A DNA stretch of 5,527 nucleotides from Bacillota bacterium (GTDB lineage: Bacteria; Bacillota; Clostridia; Tissierellales; Peptoniphilaceae): positions 1 to 5,527 of the forward strand of contig JAEXBN010000001.1 in the NCBI GenBank assembly GCA_023394045.1, written 5' to 3'. A model generated the notes under the pieces. That model had not been told where the DNA came from, did not search any database, and was given only the letters and a program-made list of their open reading frames with translations. This document shows positions 1-5,032 of the stretch, one piece after another. A program made the position numbers and the translations under genes. Each line of letters begins with the position of its first letter. Within the stretch, counting starts at the first letter, position 1.

Positions 1-530
1 ATCATCCAGTCTCCGGTTCTTCGATTGCGCTGCAAAAAGAAGGCTCCCGGCTCATTCCCATCGAGATTGAAGCGCTGGTCTCTCCTTCCTATGAGGCCTA
101 TCCCACACGCATCGGCGATTCGCTCAACCGGGACGAATTGAATACGCTGGTATCGATTTTGGAAGAGCGCACCGGCTATCCGATGGGCAATAAAAACGTG
201 GTGCTCAAGGCGACGGGCGGAATGAAGATCCGGGAGAAGATCTGCGACCTGAGCCTGCTCGTGGCGATTGCATCGGCGGCGGAAGGCTGGCCCGTCAGCG
301 GACAGGATGCCTTTTTGGCGGAGGTCGGTTTGACGGGCGAATTGAAACGCGCGACAGAGATGGAACGGCGCCTTCGGGAGCTGGATCGATTGGGATTTCG
401 GCGGACGTTTATTGCGGCGGATCATCAGGCGCTTCGGGAACGGATGGAGAACGAACTGTCCATTCAGATTTTGTGTCCGCATACGCTTCGGGATGTGCTG
501 ACGATTTTGAAGACAGGCGGAGATTTTTGA
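1..530 (+). CDS. radA: RadA/Sms DNA repair protein, C-terminal part (5' end outside window)
   Basis: The frame is open from position 3 to a TGA at 528-530, giving the last 175 residues. RadA is a RecA-like ATPase that promotes branch migration of recombination intermediates. The ATPase core (Walker motifs, KNRFG) lies before the window. What is seen is the junction (PVSGSSIALQKEGSRLIPIEIEALVS, typical of RadA GSaiv..EGtRpllvEvqaLvs) followed by the Lon-protease-like domain. Recognisable blocks are ERTGYPMGNKNVVLKATGG, KICDLSLLVAIASA and AEVGLTGELKRATEMERRL, with an end of usual length. In RadA this domain is a structural scaffold, not a protease. In Bacillus the next gene is disA; here a CarD gene follows after 161 bp. 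I see no convincing terminator directly after the stop, so some read-through is possible. Family assignment is secure. Confidence 0.95.
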   Translation, partial: HPVSGSSIALQKEGSRLIPIEIEALVSPSYEAYPTRIGDSLNRDELNTLVSILEERTGYPMGNKNVVLKATGGMKIREKICDLSLLVAIASAAEGWPVSGQDAFLAEVGLTGELKRATEMERRLRELDRLGFRRTFIAADHQALRERMENELSIQILCPHTLRDVLTILKTGGDF

Positions 531-590
531 GCTCGGCAGGGATCTCTTCCGGAGAGGTTTGGACACACGCGATGAAAAGCGCGCGCCCCC

Positions 591-619
591 TTGACAAGTG
601 AAAGTAATTTCGATAGAAT
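591..619 (+). promoter_or_regulatory. Sigma-A type promoter of the CarD-PIN/TRAM operon
   Basis: A perfect -35 box TTGACA (591-596), a 17-bp spacer and a -10 box TAGAAT (614-619) lie about 75 bp before the CarD start, so transcription should begin near 626. It is the best promoter in the radA-CarD gap. A 6-bp inverted pair, AATCAT (617-622) and ATGATT (635-640), overlaps the -10 box and could form a hairpin at the transcript start, but it is AT-rich and may be chance. Confidence 0.85.
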
Positions 620-641
620 CATCAATTCATTTTCATGATTT

Positions 642-671
642 TTGATTCTGGGGTCGTCCTTCTTGTATAAT
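642..671 (+). promoter_or_regulatory. Possible second promoter just before the CarD gene
   Basis: A perfect -10 box TATAAT (666-671) is preceded, at 18 bp, by TTGATT (642-647, four of six -35 bases). The transcript would start near 678, at the Shine-Dalgarno sequence itself, giving a leader of only about 14 nt. The -10 is good, the -35 weak, and the very short leader makes this uncertain. Confidence 0.35.
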
Positions 672-677
672 ATTCTC

Positions 678-686
678 AAGGAGGTG
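678..686 (+). promoter_or_regulatory. Strong Shine-Dalgarno site for the CarD gene
   Basis: AAGGAGGTG is a near-perfect match to the anti-Shine-Dalgarno end of 16S rRNA. It sits 5 nt before ATG 692 and fixes that start. Confidence 0.9.
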
Positions 687-691
687 GCGCT

Positions 692-1210
692 ATGTATCAA
701 ATCGGAGATCGCGTCGTTTATCCCATGCAGGGAGCCGGAACGATTGTTGATATTGAAACCCGTGAGCTTTTGGGAATGGAGAAGGAGTTTTATATTCTTC
801 AGATGCCCATTGCGAACATCCGCATCTCCATTCCGGTCGATCAGATTGAAAAAATCGGAATCCGTCCGGTGATGTCCTATGAAGATGGTCAGAAGGTGAT
901 GGAGATTCTTCGTTTGGATTCGACGGAGATGTCGGAAAACTGGAGTCAGCGATTTCGTGAAAACATGGAAAATCTGAAGACGGGTGATCCGTTTGAAATG
1001 GCGGAAATCACACGGAATTTGGAAATTCGTGATCGTGAAAAGGGATTGTCGACCTCTGAGAAAAAAATGCTGAGCAAGACGAGGAAGATGCTGGTTTCTG
1101 AACTGATTATTGTGGGATCGATCACGCCGGAAGAGGCCGGGCGGATGATTGATGAGGCGATTGCGCCGGATGAAAATGAGCCGCTGGAAAGCGGGGAGGA
1201 AAACGAGTGA
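692..1210 (+). CDS. carD: CarD/CdnL-family RNA polymerase-binding transcription regulator
   Basis: The 172-residue product has the usual length for the family. Residues 1-60 form the Tudor-like RNA polymerase interaction domain (YQIGDRVVYPMQGAGTIVDI), as in CarD and the TRCF RID. The C-terminal helical DNA-binding domain carries ENWSQRFRENMENLKTGD, and its Trp84 corresponds to the conserved Trp of mycobacterial CarD (there in NWSRRYKAN) that wedges the upstream edge of the open -10 bubble. RDREKGLSTSEKKMLSKTRKMLVSEL (112-137) is another family block. CarD proteins bind the RNA polymerase beta subunit and stabilise open complexes, mainly at rRNA and other housekeeping promoters. The last 15 residues are acidic (ENEPLESGEENE). 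The stop overlaps the GTG start of the next gene, so the two are co-transcribed and probably translationally coupled. Confidence 0.93.
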   Translation: MYQIGDRVVYPMQGAGTIVDIETRELLGMEKEFYILQMPIANIRISIPVDQIEKIGIRPVMSYEDGQKVMEILRLDSTEMSENWSQRFRENMENLKTGDPFEMAEITRNLEIRDREKGLSTSEKKMLSKTRKMLVSELIIVGSITPEEAGRMIDEAIAPDENEPLESGEENE

Positions 1211-2373
1211 AGCGTGTCCTGCATGTGATTTTTGGCATCATTGGTGCTGTGTTGGGGGTGACTCTGATCAAGCTCCTTTTAGATTCCCACCTCATCGCCT
1301 TTTCCGGGCGGTGGGGAGCGATCGGAGCGTATATCGGCGGAGGGCTGGCAGGATGCCTGCTTCTGTTCTTCCTGTCCGAACCGATTACTCGCGGAATGAG
1401 GTCGATTGTGGACGGGGTGACCGTTCCGCTGCGTCGCATTCCTCTGAGCCAGGTGGTGCTGCGCACCATCGGGCTGATTATTGGCTTGTTGATCGCCAGT
1501 ATCATCAGCAGCCCGGTGCTGCGGCTCAGCGTGAACTGGCTGGGCAATGTGCTGGGAGTGATTATTTCCGTTCTTTTGTACATTCTTCTCGGGCTGTTGG
1601 GCGTGCGCATGGCGGCGCTTTATCATGATGAGATTTTGCAGGCGGTGGTTCAGCTCCGGGATTCCTTAGTGCGCACCGACGAGGAAAAAGTCCGCAAGGC
1701 GCTCGAAAAAGAGCAGAAAAAGATGGAAAAAAGTGAAAAAGGCGAAAAGGGCGAAAAAAAAGGACACAGCGTCCATGGAGCCCAACCGAAGATTTTGGAT
1801 ACCTCGGTCGTCATCGACGGGCGCATTTTCGCCGTCCGTCGCGCCGGCTTTCTTGAAGGACCGATCGTCATCAGCCACTATGTTTTAGAGGAATTGCAGC
1901 ACATTTCGGATTCTTCGGATGCCCAGCGCAGAGAGCGGGGCAGGCTCGGTCTGGATCATATCCATGAGCTTCAAAAGGCCGCGGGCGATCAGGTCATCGT
2001 GGATAATGATGTGATCAACAATGTTCGCGAGGTGGATTCGAAGTTGATGGTGCTGACGCAGCGCTACCATGGCGTTCTGGTCACCAATGACTTTAATCTG
2101 AATAAGGTGGCGCGTGTCCAGAACATTCCGGTGCTGAATGTGAATGATCTATCCAATGCCATTAAGCCGGTGGTGATTCCCGGCGAGCATCTTTCGCTGG
2201 ACATTCTTCGCGCAGGAAAAGAGCCCGGACAGGGTTTGAGCTACCTAGAAGACGGCACGATGGTGGTGGTGGAAAATGGAGGGGACTGCATCGGGCAGCA
2301 TGCCGATACGGTGGTGACCTCGGTGCTCCAAACCTCGGCAGGGAAGATGATCTTTACGCGGATTCCGGAATGA
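1207..2373 (+). CDS. yacL: YacL-type membrane protein with PIN nuclease and TRAM domains
   Basis: The GTG start at 1207 overlaps the CarD stop (GTGA) and has GGAGG (1195-1199) 7 nt upstream. The 388-residue product has four hydrophobic segments at about 3-25, 36-57, 80-103 and 110-133. A charged linker (155-190, rich in Lys/Glu/Gly) follows, then a PIN domain (194-315) and a C-terminal TRAM domain (about 320-388). PIN acidic residues are visible: Asp198 (KILDTSVVIDGRI), Glu228/229 (YVLEELQHI), Asp277 (EVDSKL) and Asp295 (VTNDFNLNKVA). The TRAM part has GKEPGQGLSYLEDGTMVVVEN and TSVLQTSAGKMIFTR, near-identical to YacL proteins. PIN domains are metal-dependent nucleases, mostly acting on RNA, and TRAM is an RNA-binding fold; the cellular target of YacL proteins is not settled as far as I know. 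The active site should face the cytoplasm. The linker codons include a run of eight A (1754-1761). ispD, which follows in Bacillus, is absent. Confidence 0.94.
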   Translation: MKRVLHVIFGIIGAVLGVTLIKLLLDSHLIAFSGRWGAIGAYIGGGLAGCLLLFFLSEPITRGMRSIVDGVTVPLRRIPLSQVVLRTIGLIIGLLIASIISSPVLRLSVNWLGNVLGVIISVLLYILLGLLGVRMAALYHDEILQAVVQLRDSLVRTDEEKVRKALEKEQKKMEKSEKGEKGEKKGHSVHGAQPKILDTSVVIDGRIFAVRRAGFLEGPIVISHYVLEELQHISDSSDAQRRERGRLGLDHIHELQKAAGDQVIVDNDVINNVREVDSKLMVLTQRYHGVLVTNDFNLNKVARVQNIPVLNVNDLSNAIKPVVIPGEHLSLDILRAGKEPGQGLSYLEDGTMVVVENGGDCIGQHADTVVTSVLQTSAGKMIFTRIPE

Positions 2374-2404
2374 TTTTGGATTTGTTTTGATTTGCATTTA
2401 TTTT

Positions 2405-2427
2405 GGGGGCTGAGCGCCCCCTTTTTT
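2405..2427 (+). terminator. Intrinsic terminator of the CarD-PIN/TRAM operon
   Basis: GGGGGC (2405-2410) pairs with GCCCCC (2416-2421) around the loop TGAGC, followed directly by six T (2422-2427). It lies 31 bp after the PIN/TRAM stop. On the minus strand the hairpin is followed by only four T, so it would be a weak terminator for the convergent gene ending at 2460. I find no better one for that gene. Confidence 0.9.
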
Positions 2428-2459
2428 ATTTCGCTCATTTTTATTTCTTTCGTGGGTTT

Positions 2460-4160
2460 TTATTTTGCGGAAAGAGACTGCACGGCAGCGTTGAGCAGAT
2501 CGCTTCCGGATAGGGACAGATCCGGGGTGAGCGCTCCGGAATTGGATGGCGGCACATCAGGAGACGCGAGCGGACCGGCAATAAGAAGATCCAAAGAAGC
2601 GATCCATCCGGAGTGCGGGAGCACAAACAGGAAGGGAGGGAGCTTCCAACCGGTGCCGGATGTCGCCGTTCCCAGAACTTGAATATTGGGCAGATGCTGG
2701 GCGAAGGAGGCGAATGTCTCCGCCGCGCCGCCGGTGTCTTGATCCACCAAGATGCCGATGTGAGCCGGCGGATCGACGGATAACGTCCCTTTCACCGATA
2801 AGGTGAGGGATTTGACAAACGAGGCGCCTTCCGCTTTGGAACGGAGCGCATCATCCGCCGACCGATCGATGCCACGCCGCTCGTTTTCCAGATCGAAGGT
2901 CTCCATCGTTTCATTAATAGAAAAATAATCGGCGTAGGAATCCGCCCCCTCAGGGAAGTACACTTCGCCCTGTACCCCATAGGTTCCCGCGGTTAAGAGC
3001 GGGAGGATTCCTTCTGTCCAATAGAGCAGGGAAGTTCCGCTGATCCCCCGAAGATCGAAGAGGATGTTTTGGTGGGAGAGCGCCTCAGCCATGAGGCGGG
3101 AGAGCAGCTCTTTTTGCGCGGGATAGGCGCCTTCTTCAAACGAAAATCCGGAGAGCACCGCCGTATCATTTGCTTCGAGACGCATCGCCGGTTCTGTATA
3201 ATGCCGGGTCAGGGTGCGCGCATCCGCCACTCCGCCGCTTCGCGCATAGCGTGCTTCCGCTCGGGGAGAGGTGAGCGCGGCGGCATATGGACTCCCTTTT
3301 TCATAAAAGCCGGAGCCCACCTGAGGGCGCAGCGTATCAAACTGCGAGGCATCTAAAATCGTTGAATGGGAGTTGGCAAAACGAGACACCATCTGGCGCA
3401 GTGCGGCAAAAAAAGCCTCGTCGGAGGCCGTTTCGGCGGCTTGCTGCACCAACGTCTGAAGTTCTTTTTCCGGATCACCCAGCGTTTCTGTGCGAACGGA
3501 TGCCGGGATGTGAAGGAGCAGATCAGCGAGCGCTTCCGCATCCGCTCGTTTTTCCGGCTTGGTGAGCATCCGTCCGGTGGTGTCGCTGACCAGAAGATGA
3601 TCCAGCACCGTGGCGTTCGCCTCATTTCGGAGTTTCGGAACCTCATCAAACGTAGCGCTCAGAACGTTCCGGCGGATGAGCCAGAATCCGGACCAGCCCA
3701 CTCCGATGATTAAAAATAATCCGATCAGCCGGAGCACCAGGAGCACCCGCTTTTTGCGCCGGGCTTTTTGCGTCCGGATTTGTTTCTGTTCCCGGGCTCT
3801 CTGGCTGGCGCGCGCACGTTCCGCGATCGATCGGACATCGGTGCTGCCGGAGGATGGGCGGAGGCGCTTCTTTGGCGGTTCTTCCAGCGCTTTTTCAGGC
3901 GCTTTCCTTGGTGCTTTTCCAGACGCATTTCCAGACGTATTTCCGGGCGCTTTCCTTGGCGCTTTTCCAGACGCATTTCTAGGCGCTTTTTCAAATGCTT
4001 TTCTAGGTGCCTTTCCCAGCGCATTTCTAGGCGCCTTTCCCAATGAGCAATTTTGAGAATGCCGGCGCGTCTGCCCCGAAGTCGTTCGTTTCACCTGCAC
4101 GGAACCTCGCTTTCCTTTTCGTGTTCCAATTATCTTACCAGAAAGCGGTGCGCCAATCAT
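2460..4160 (-). CDS. Membrane-anchored S41-peptidase-like protein lacking the catalytic Ser; basic repeat tail
   Basis: The product is 566 residues. Residues 1-137 are cytoplasmic, strongly basic, with a tetrapeptide repeat at 41-96; residues 139-161 are one membrane helix; residues 175-566 should be outside the cell (positive-inside rule). The outer part follows the S41 (C-terminal processing/tricorn-type) plan without a PDZ domain: helical N-part with NSHS (His265, cf. DGHT), ILFDLRG (366-372), ILVDQDTGGAAETFASFA (470-487), VLGTATSGTG (495-504), LPHSGW (514-519) and LTPDLSL (544-550). The nucleophile position (Ser-x-x-Glu/Asp) is Gly478, codon GGC, and the usual Lys/Glu positions are also not matched, so peptidase activity is doubtful. 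It may be a pseudoenzyme that binds peptide or wall material. The start is uncertain: ATG 4160 has no good Shine-Dalgarno, and GTG codons at residues 21 and 23 behind GAGG are alternatives. It has its own transcription unit, convergent to the PIN/TRAM gene. Confidence 0.75.
   Translation of the reverse strand: MIGAPLSGKIIGTRKGKRGSVQVKRTTSGQTRRHSQNCSLGKAPRNALGKAPRKAFEKAPRNASGKAPRKAPGNTSGNASGKAPRKAPEKALEEPPKKRLRPSSGSTDVRSIAERARASQRAREQKQIRTQKARRKKRVLLVLRLIGLFLIIGVGWSGFWLIRRNVLSATFDEVPKLRNEANATVLDHLLVSDTTGRMLTKPEKRADAEALADLLLHIPASVRTETLGDPEKELQTLVQQAAETASDEAFFAALRQMVSRFANSHSTILDASQFDTLRPQVGSGFYEKGSPYAAALTSPRAEARYARSGGVADARTLTRHYTEPAMRLEANDTAVLSGFSFEEGAYPAQKELLSRLMAEALSHQNILFDLRGISGTSLLYWTEGILPLLTAGTYGVQGEVYFPEGADSYADYFSINETMETFDLENERRGIDRSADDALRSKAEGASFVKSLTLSVKGTLSVDPPAHIGILVDQDTGGAAETFASFAQHLPNIQVLGTATSGTGWKLPPFLFVLPHSGWIASLDLLIAGPLASPDVPPSNSGALTPDLSLSGSDLLNAAVQSLSAK
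3873..4040 (-). repeat. Fourteen in-frame 12-bp tandem repeats (basic tetrapeptide minisatellite)
   Basis: On the minus strand the segment divides exactly into fourteen 12-nt units close to GGAAAAGCGCCT, covering residues 41-96 of the S41-like protein. Units alternate, giving an octapeptide of the type GKAPRKAP (seven copies: GKAPRNAL, GKAPRKAF, EKAPRNAS, GKAPRKAP, GNTSGNAS, GKAPRKAP, EKALEEPP). The copy nearest the membrane is most diverged. Because 12 is a multiple of 3, copy-number change would keep the frame. The sequence resembles the Lys/Ala/Pro tails of histone H1-like proteins. Confidence 0.9.
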
Positions 4161-4190
4161 CTACCAGGGAGACGAGACCAAAAAGAGCTC

Positions 4191-4202
4191 CTCACGAGTG
4201 AG
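4191..4202. repeat. Short dyad before the S41-like gene
   Basis: CTCAC-GA-GTGAG has 5-bp arms and a 2-bp centre, 31-42 bp before the minus-strand start. A related GAGTGAGA occurs at 4233-4240. It could be an operator half of that gene's control region; short enough to be chance. Confidence 0.3.
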
Positions 4203-4244
4203 ATAGAGGCTTGGGAAAAGGATCGCCATCATGAGTGAGACCAT

Positions 4245-4270
4245 CCTCAGAGCCATGAGATTCACTGAGG
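4245..4270. repeat. Dyad CCTCAG-N14-CTGAGG
   Basis: Perfect 6-bp arms, CCTCAG (4245-4250) and CTGAGG (4265-4270), flank a 14-nt centre. It lies directly before the first of the three direct repeats. Its role is unknown. Confidence 0.35.
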
Positions 4271-4272
4271 CA

Positions 4273-4373
4273 GTCCGTTTAGGTAGTCTGTGCATAAGTC
4301 GGCGCCAAGAGGGGTCCGCTTAGACAGCCCGTGATCAGTCTCGGATCTATGAGATCCGCTTAGACAATTCGTG
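4273..4373 (+). repeat. Three diverged 20-bp direct repeats at 40-41 bp pitch
   Basis: GTCCGTTTAGGTAGTCTGTG (4273-4292), GTCCGCTTAGACAGCCCGTG (4314-4333) and ATCCGCTTAGACAATTCGTG (4354-4373) share a consensus RTCCGYTTAGRYARYYYGTG. Copies 1 and 2 agree at 15 of 20 positions and copies 2 and 3 at 16 of 20. Starts are 41 and 40 bp apart with unrelated spacers. They are not themselves clear palindromes. The pitch matches that of the hairpin array downstream, although the two sets are not in phase. Confidence 0.7.
4342..4358. repeat. Dyad CGGATCT-ATG-AGATCCG
   Basis: Perfect 7-bp arms around a 3-nt centre, overlapping the start of the third direct repeat. Its centre (4350) is about 40 bp before the centre of the next dyad (4390.5). 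Confidence 0.6.
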
Positions 4374-4381
4374 CATACGTG

Positions 4382-4399
4382 TCAAATCAAGGCATTTGA
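4382..4399. repeat. Dyad TCAAAT-CAAGGC-ATTTGA
   Basis: Perfect 6-bp arms with a 6-nt centre, one pitch (about 40 bp) after the previous dyad. The form (6-bp arms, 6-nt loop) equals that of the GCCTACG hairpins, but the arm sequence differs. Confidence 0.5.
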
Positions 4400-4420
4400 G
4401 TGTGAGTCAGGGCAGGGAAT

Positions 4421-4714
4421 GTAGGCAATGCGCGTCAAATTGAAGGATGCCTACACGACGTTGGCAAGCGATAAAATCGCGCCTTAGCCTACGCAAAACC
4501 GTAGGCAGAGGCGCAATTATCCTTTGCTGCCTACGGTTTCGTGGGCACAAGCATGATGAGATGATTTTGCCTACGGATTTTCGTAGGCTAATGTCCATGA
4601 TGGGGCGTGAGCCTACAAAAAGCGTAGGTAAATCGATGAAAAACGGATGAGCCTACGGGGGTGTAGGCAACGGAGGATATTCATCGATTTGCCCACGAAA
4701 ATTTGCGGGCAAAT
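4421..4714 (+). repeat. Regular array of seven GCCTACG-loop-CGTAGGC hairpins at about 40-bp pitch
   Basis: Hairpins lie at 4448-4466 (one mismatch), 4487-4506, 4528-4547 (one G-T pair), 4569-4588, 4611-4629, 4651-4668 and 4687-4714. Their GCCTAC left arms start at 4449, 4487, 4529, 4569, 4611, 4651 and 4691 (GCCCAC in the last), that is, steps of 38, 42, 40, 42, 40 and 40 bp. Loops differ completely (CAAAAC, GTTT, GATTTT, AAAAAGC, GGGGGT and others), as do the spacers of about 20 nt. A lone GTAGGC at 4421-4426, at the expected offset, may be the remnant right arm of an eighth unit. Paired changes are seen: the last hairpin has GCCC/GGGC where others have GCCT/AGGC, and the third has a T-G pair at that place. 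It is not a CRISPR: repeats are diverged and no cas gene is present. Confidence 0.85.
4624..4696. repeat. Longer inverted repeat nested across the hairpin array
   Basis: AAATCGATGA (4630-4639) is the exact reverse complement of TCATCGATTT (4681-4690). Pairing continues outwards through GTAGGT (4624-4629) and GCCCAC (4691-4696) with one G-T pair and one mismatch. The 41 nt enclosed hold the sixth hairpin (4651-4668), so the whole could fold as a stem carrying a hairpin, competing with the fifth and seventh hairpins. Confidence 0.7.
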
Positions 4715-4763
4715 ACGTATGAACACCATTTCCGTATGCCTTGACAGCCAAGATGCCTTGCCT

Positions 4764-4813
4764 GGAACGTGGAACACATGTCTTGATCGGAACGTAGAAT
4801 ACATGTCCCGACA
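4764..4813 (+). repeat. Two tandem 25-bp direct repeats
   Basis: Units begin GGAACGTGGAACACATGTC (4764) and GGAACGTAGAATACATGTC (4789), exactly 25 bp apart; 19 of 25 positions agree. Each contains the palindrome ACATGT. They lie 37-86 bp before the -35 box of the HPr-like gene, on a spacing suited to a protein that binds direct repeats, but no family is recognised. Confidence 0.7.
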
Positions 4814-4828
4814 GCGAAGAAGCCATTT

Positions 4829-4842
4829 GGCAAAGGTTTACC
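4829..4842. promoter_or_regulatory. Possible operator, imperfect dyad with weak cre-like form
   Basis: GGCAAAGGTTTACC fits GGnAAAnnTTTnCC (ten of fourteen positions symmetric) and ends 7 bp before the -35 box. It shares several positions with the Bacillus catabolite-response element TGWAANCGNTNWCA but lacks the central CG, so a CcpA site is only a weak suggestion. Confidence 0.25.
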
Positions 4843-4849
4843 TTTTTTG

Positions 4850-4878
4850 TTTACAATACCGAAAGAAACGCATATAAT
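4850..4878 (+). promoter_or_regulatory. Sigma-A promoter of the HPr-like gene
   Basis: TTTACA (4850-4855) and a perfect TATAAT (4873-4878) with the ideal 17-bp spacer. Transcription should start near 4885, giving a leader of about 150 nt before the HPr-like start. The sequence just after, 4884-4900, is AT-only and self-complementary (AAATAT/ATATTT). Confidence 0.85.
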
Positions 4879-4918
4879 ACGATAAATATAAAAAATATTT
4901 GTGAGGAATGCGTTGCCT

Positions 4919-4956
4919 TTCTTCCTTGCGGTCGTTCGAGACCGGGAGAGGAAGAA
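4919..4956 (+). promoter_or_regulatory. Stem-loop in the leader of the HPr-like gene
   Basis: TTCTTCC (4919-4925) pairs with GGAAGAA (4950-4956), and inside this CGGTC (4929-4933) pairs with GACCG (4940-4944) around the loop GTTCGA, with an internal loop between. Twelve base pairs in all. No T run follows, so it is not a terminator. A 21-codon ORF starting at ATG 4908 runs through it but has no well-spaced Shine-Dalgarno. No known riboswitch class is recognised. Confidence 0.5.
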
Positions 4957-5019
4957 CACGCGTCCTTGTTTGAATGGAAAGAAAACGAGCGGCTGCGCCG
5001 GGAATGTCGCTGTCGCGCT

Positions 5020-5026
5020 AGGGAGG
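5020..5026 (+). promoter_or_regulatory. Shine-Dalgarno site of the HPr-like gene
   Basis: AGGGAGG lies 6 nt before ATG 5033. It decides this start over the in-frame upstream GTG at 4901, which would add 44 residues unlike any HPr. Confidence 0.85.
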
Positions 5027-5032
5027 CTTTTG

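Larger units (their letters stand above)
4161..4849. other. Non-coding structured intergenic region between the divergent S41-like and HPr-like genes
   Basis: No ORF here has a convincing ribosome binding site, a recognisable product or a codon pattern like the neighbours, so I treat the stretch of about 690 bp as non-coding. It contains dyads near the S41-like start, three diverged direct repeats, a hairpin array of about 40-bp pitch, a nested longer inverted repeat and a 25-bp tandem repeat, each listed separately. I found no convincing promoter for the minus-strand gene in its first 100 bp. Confidence 0.7.

Noticed and set aside
538..564. Terminator after radA around CTCTTCCGGAGAG
   Set aside because: The stem is about four bp and no T run follows.
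1122..1628. Long ORFs in other frames over the CarD/PIN-TRAM junction
   Set aside because: They are shadows of the two real genes, whose products match known families in full.
3610..4056. Plus-strand ORF with repeated Gly-Ala-Phe-Pro type sequence
   Set aside because: It is the reverse reading of the basic tetrapeptide repeat of the minus-strand gene, with no ribosome binding site or family match.
4421..4714. CRISPR array
   Set aside because: Only the hairpin arms are shared, the loops differ in each unit, the spacers are about 20 nt, and no cas gene or AT-rich leader is seen.
4741..4769. Promoter from TTGACA at 4741
   Set aside because: No acceptable -10 box lies 15-19 bp downstream.
4832..4847. 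Terminator from AAAGG-TTTA-CCTTTTTT
   Set aside because: The stem is only five bp and mostly A-T, and no gene ends upstream on this strand.
4407..4877. Several small ORFs on both strands in the intergenic region
   Set aside because: They run through hairpin arms and repeats, lack good ribosome binding sites and show no recognisable protein sequence.
4901..5032. N-terminal extension of the HPr-like protein from GTG 4901
   Set aside because: The 44 extra residues resemble no HPr, and AGGGAGG before ATG 5033 gives the normal HPr start with residues 15 and 46 in their standard positions.
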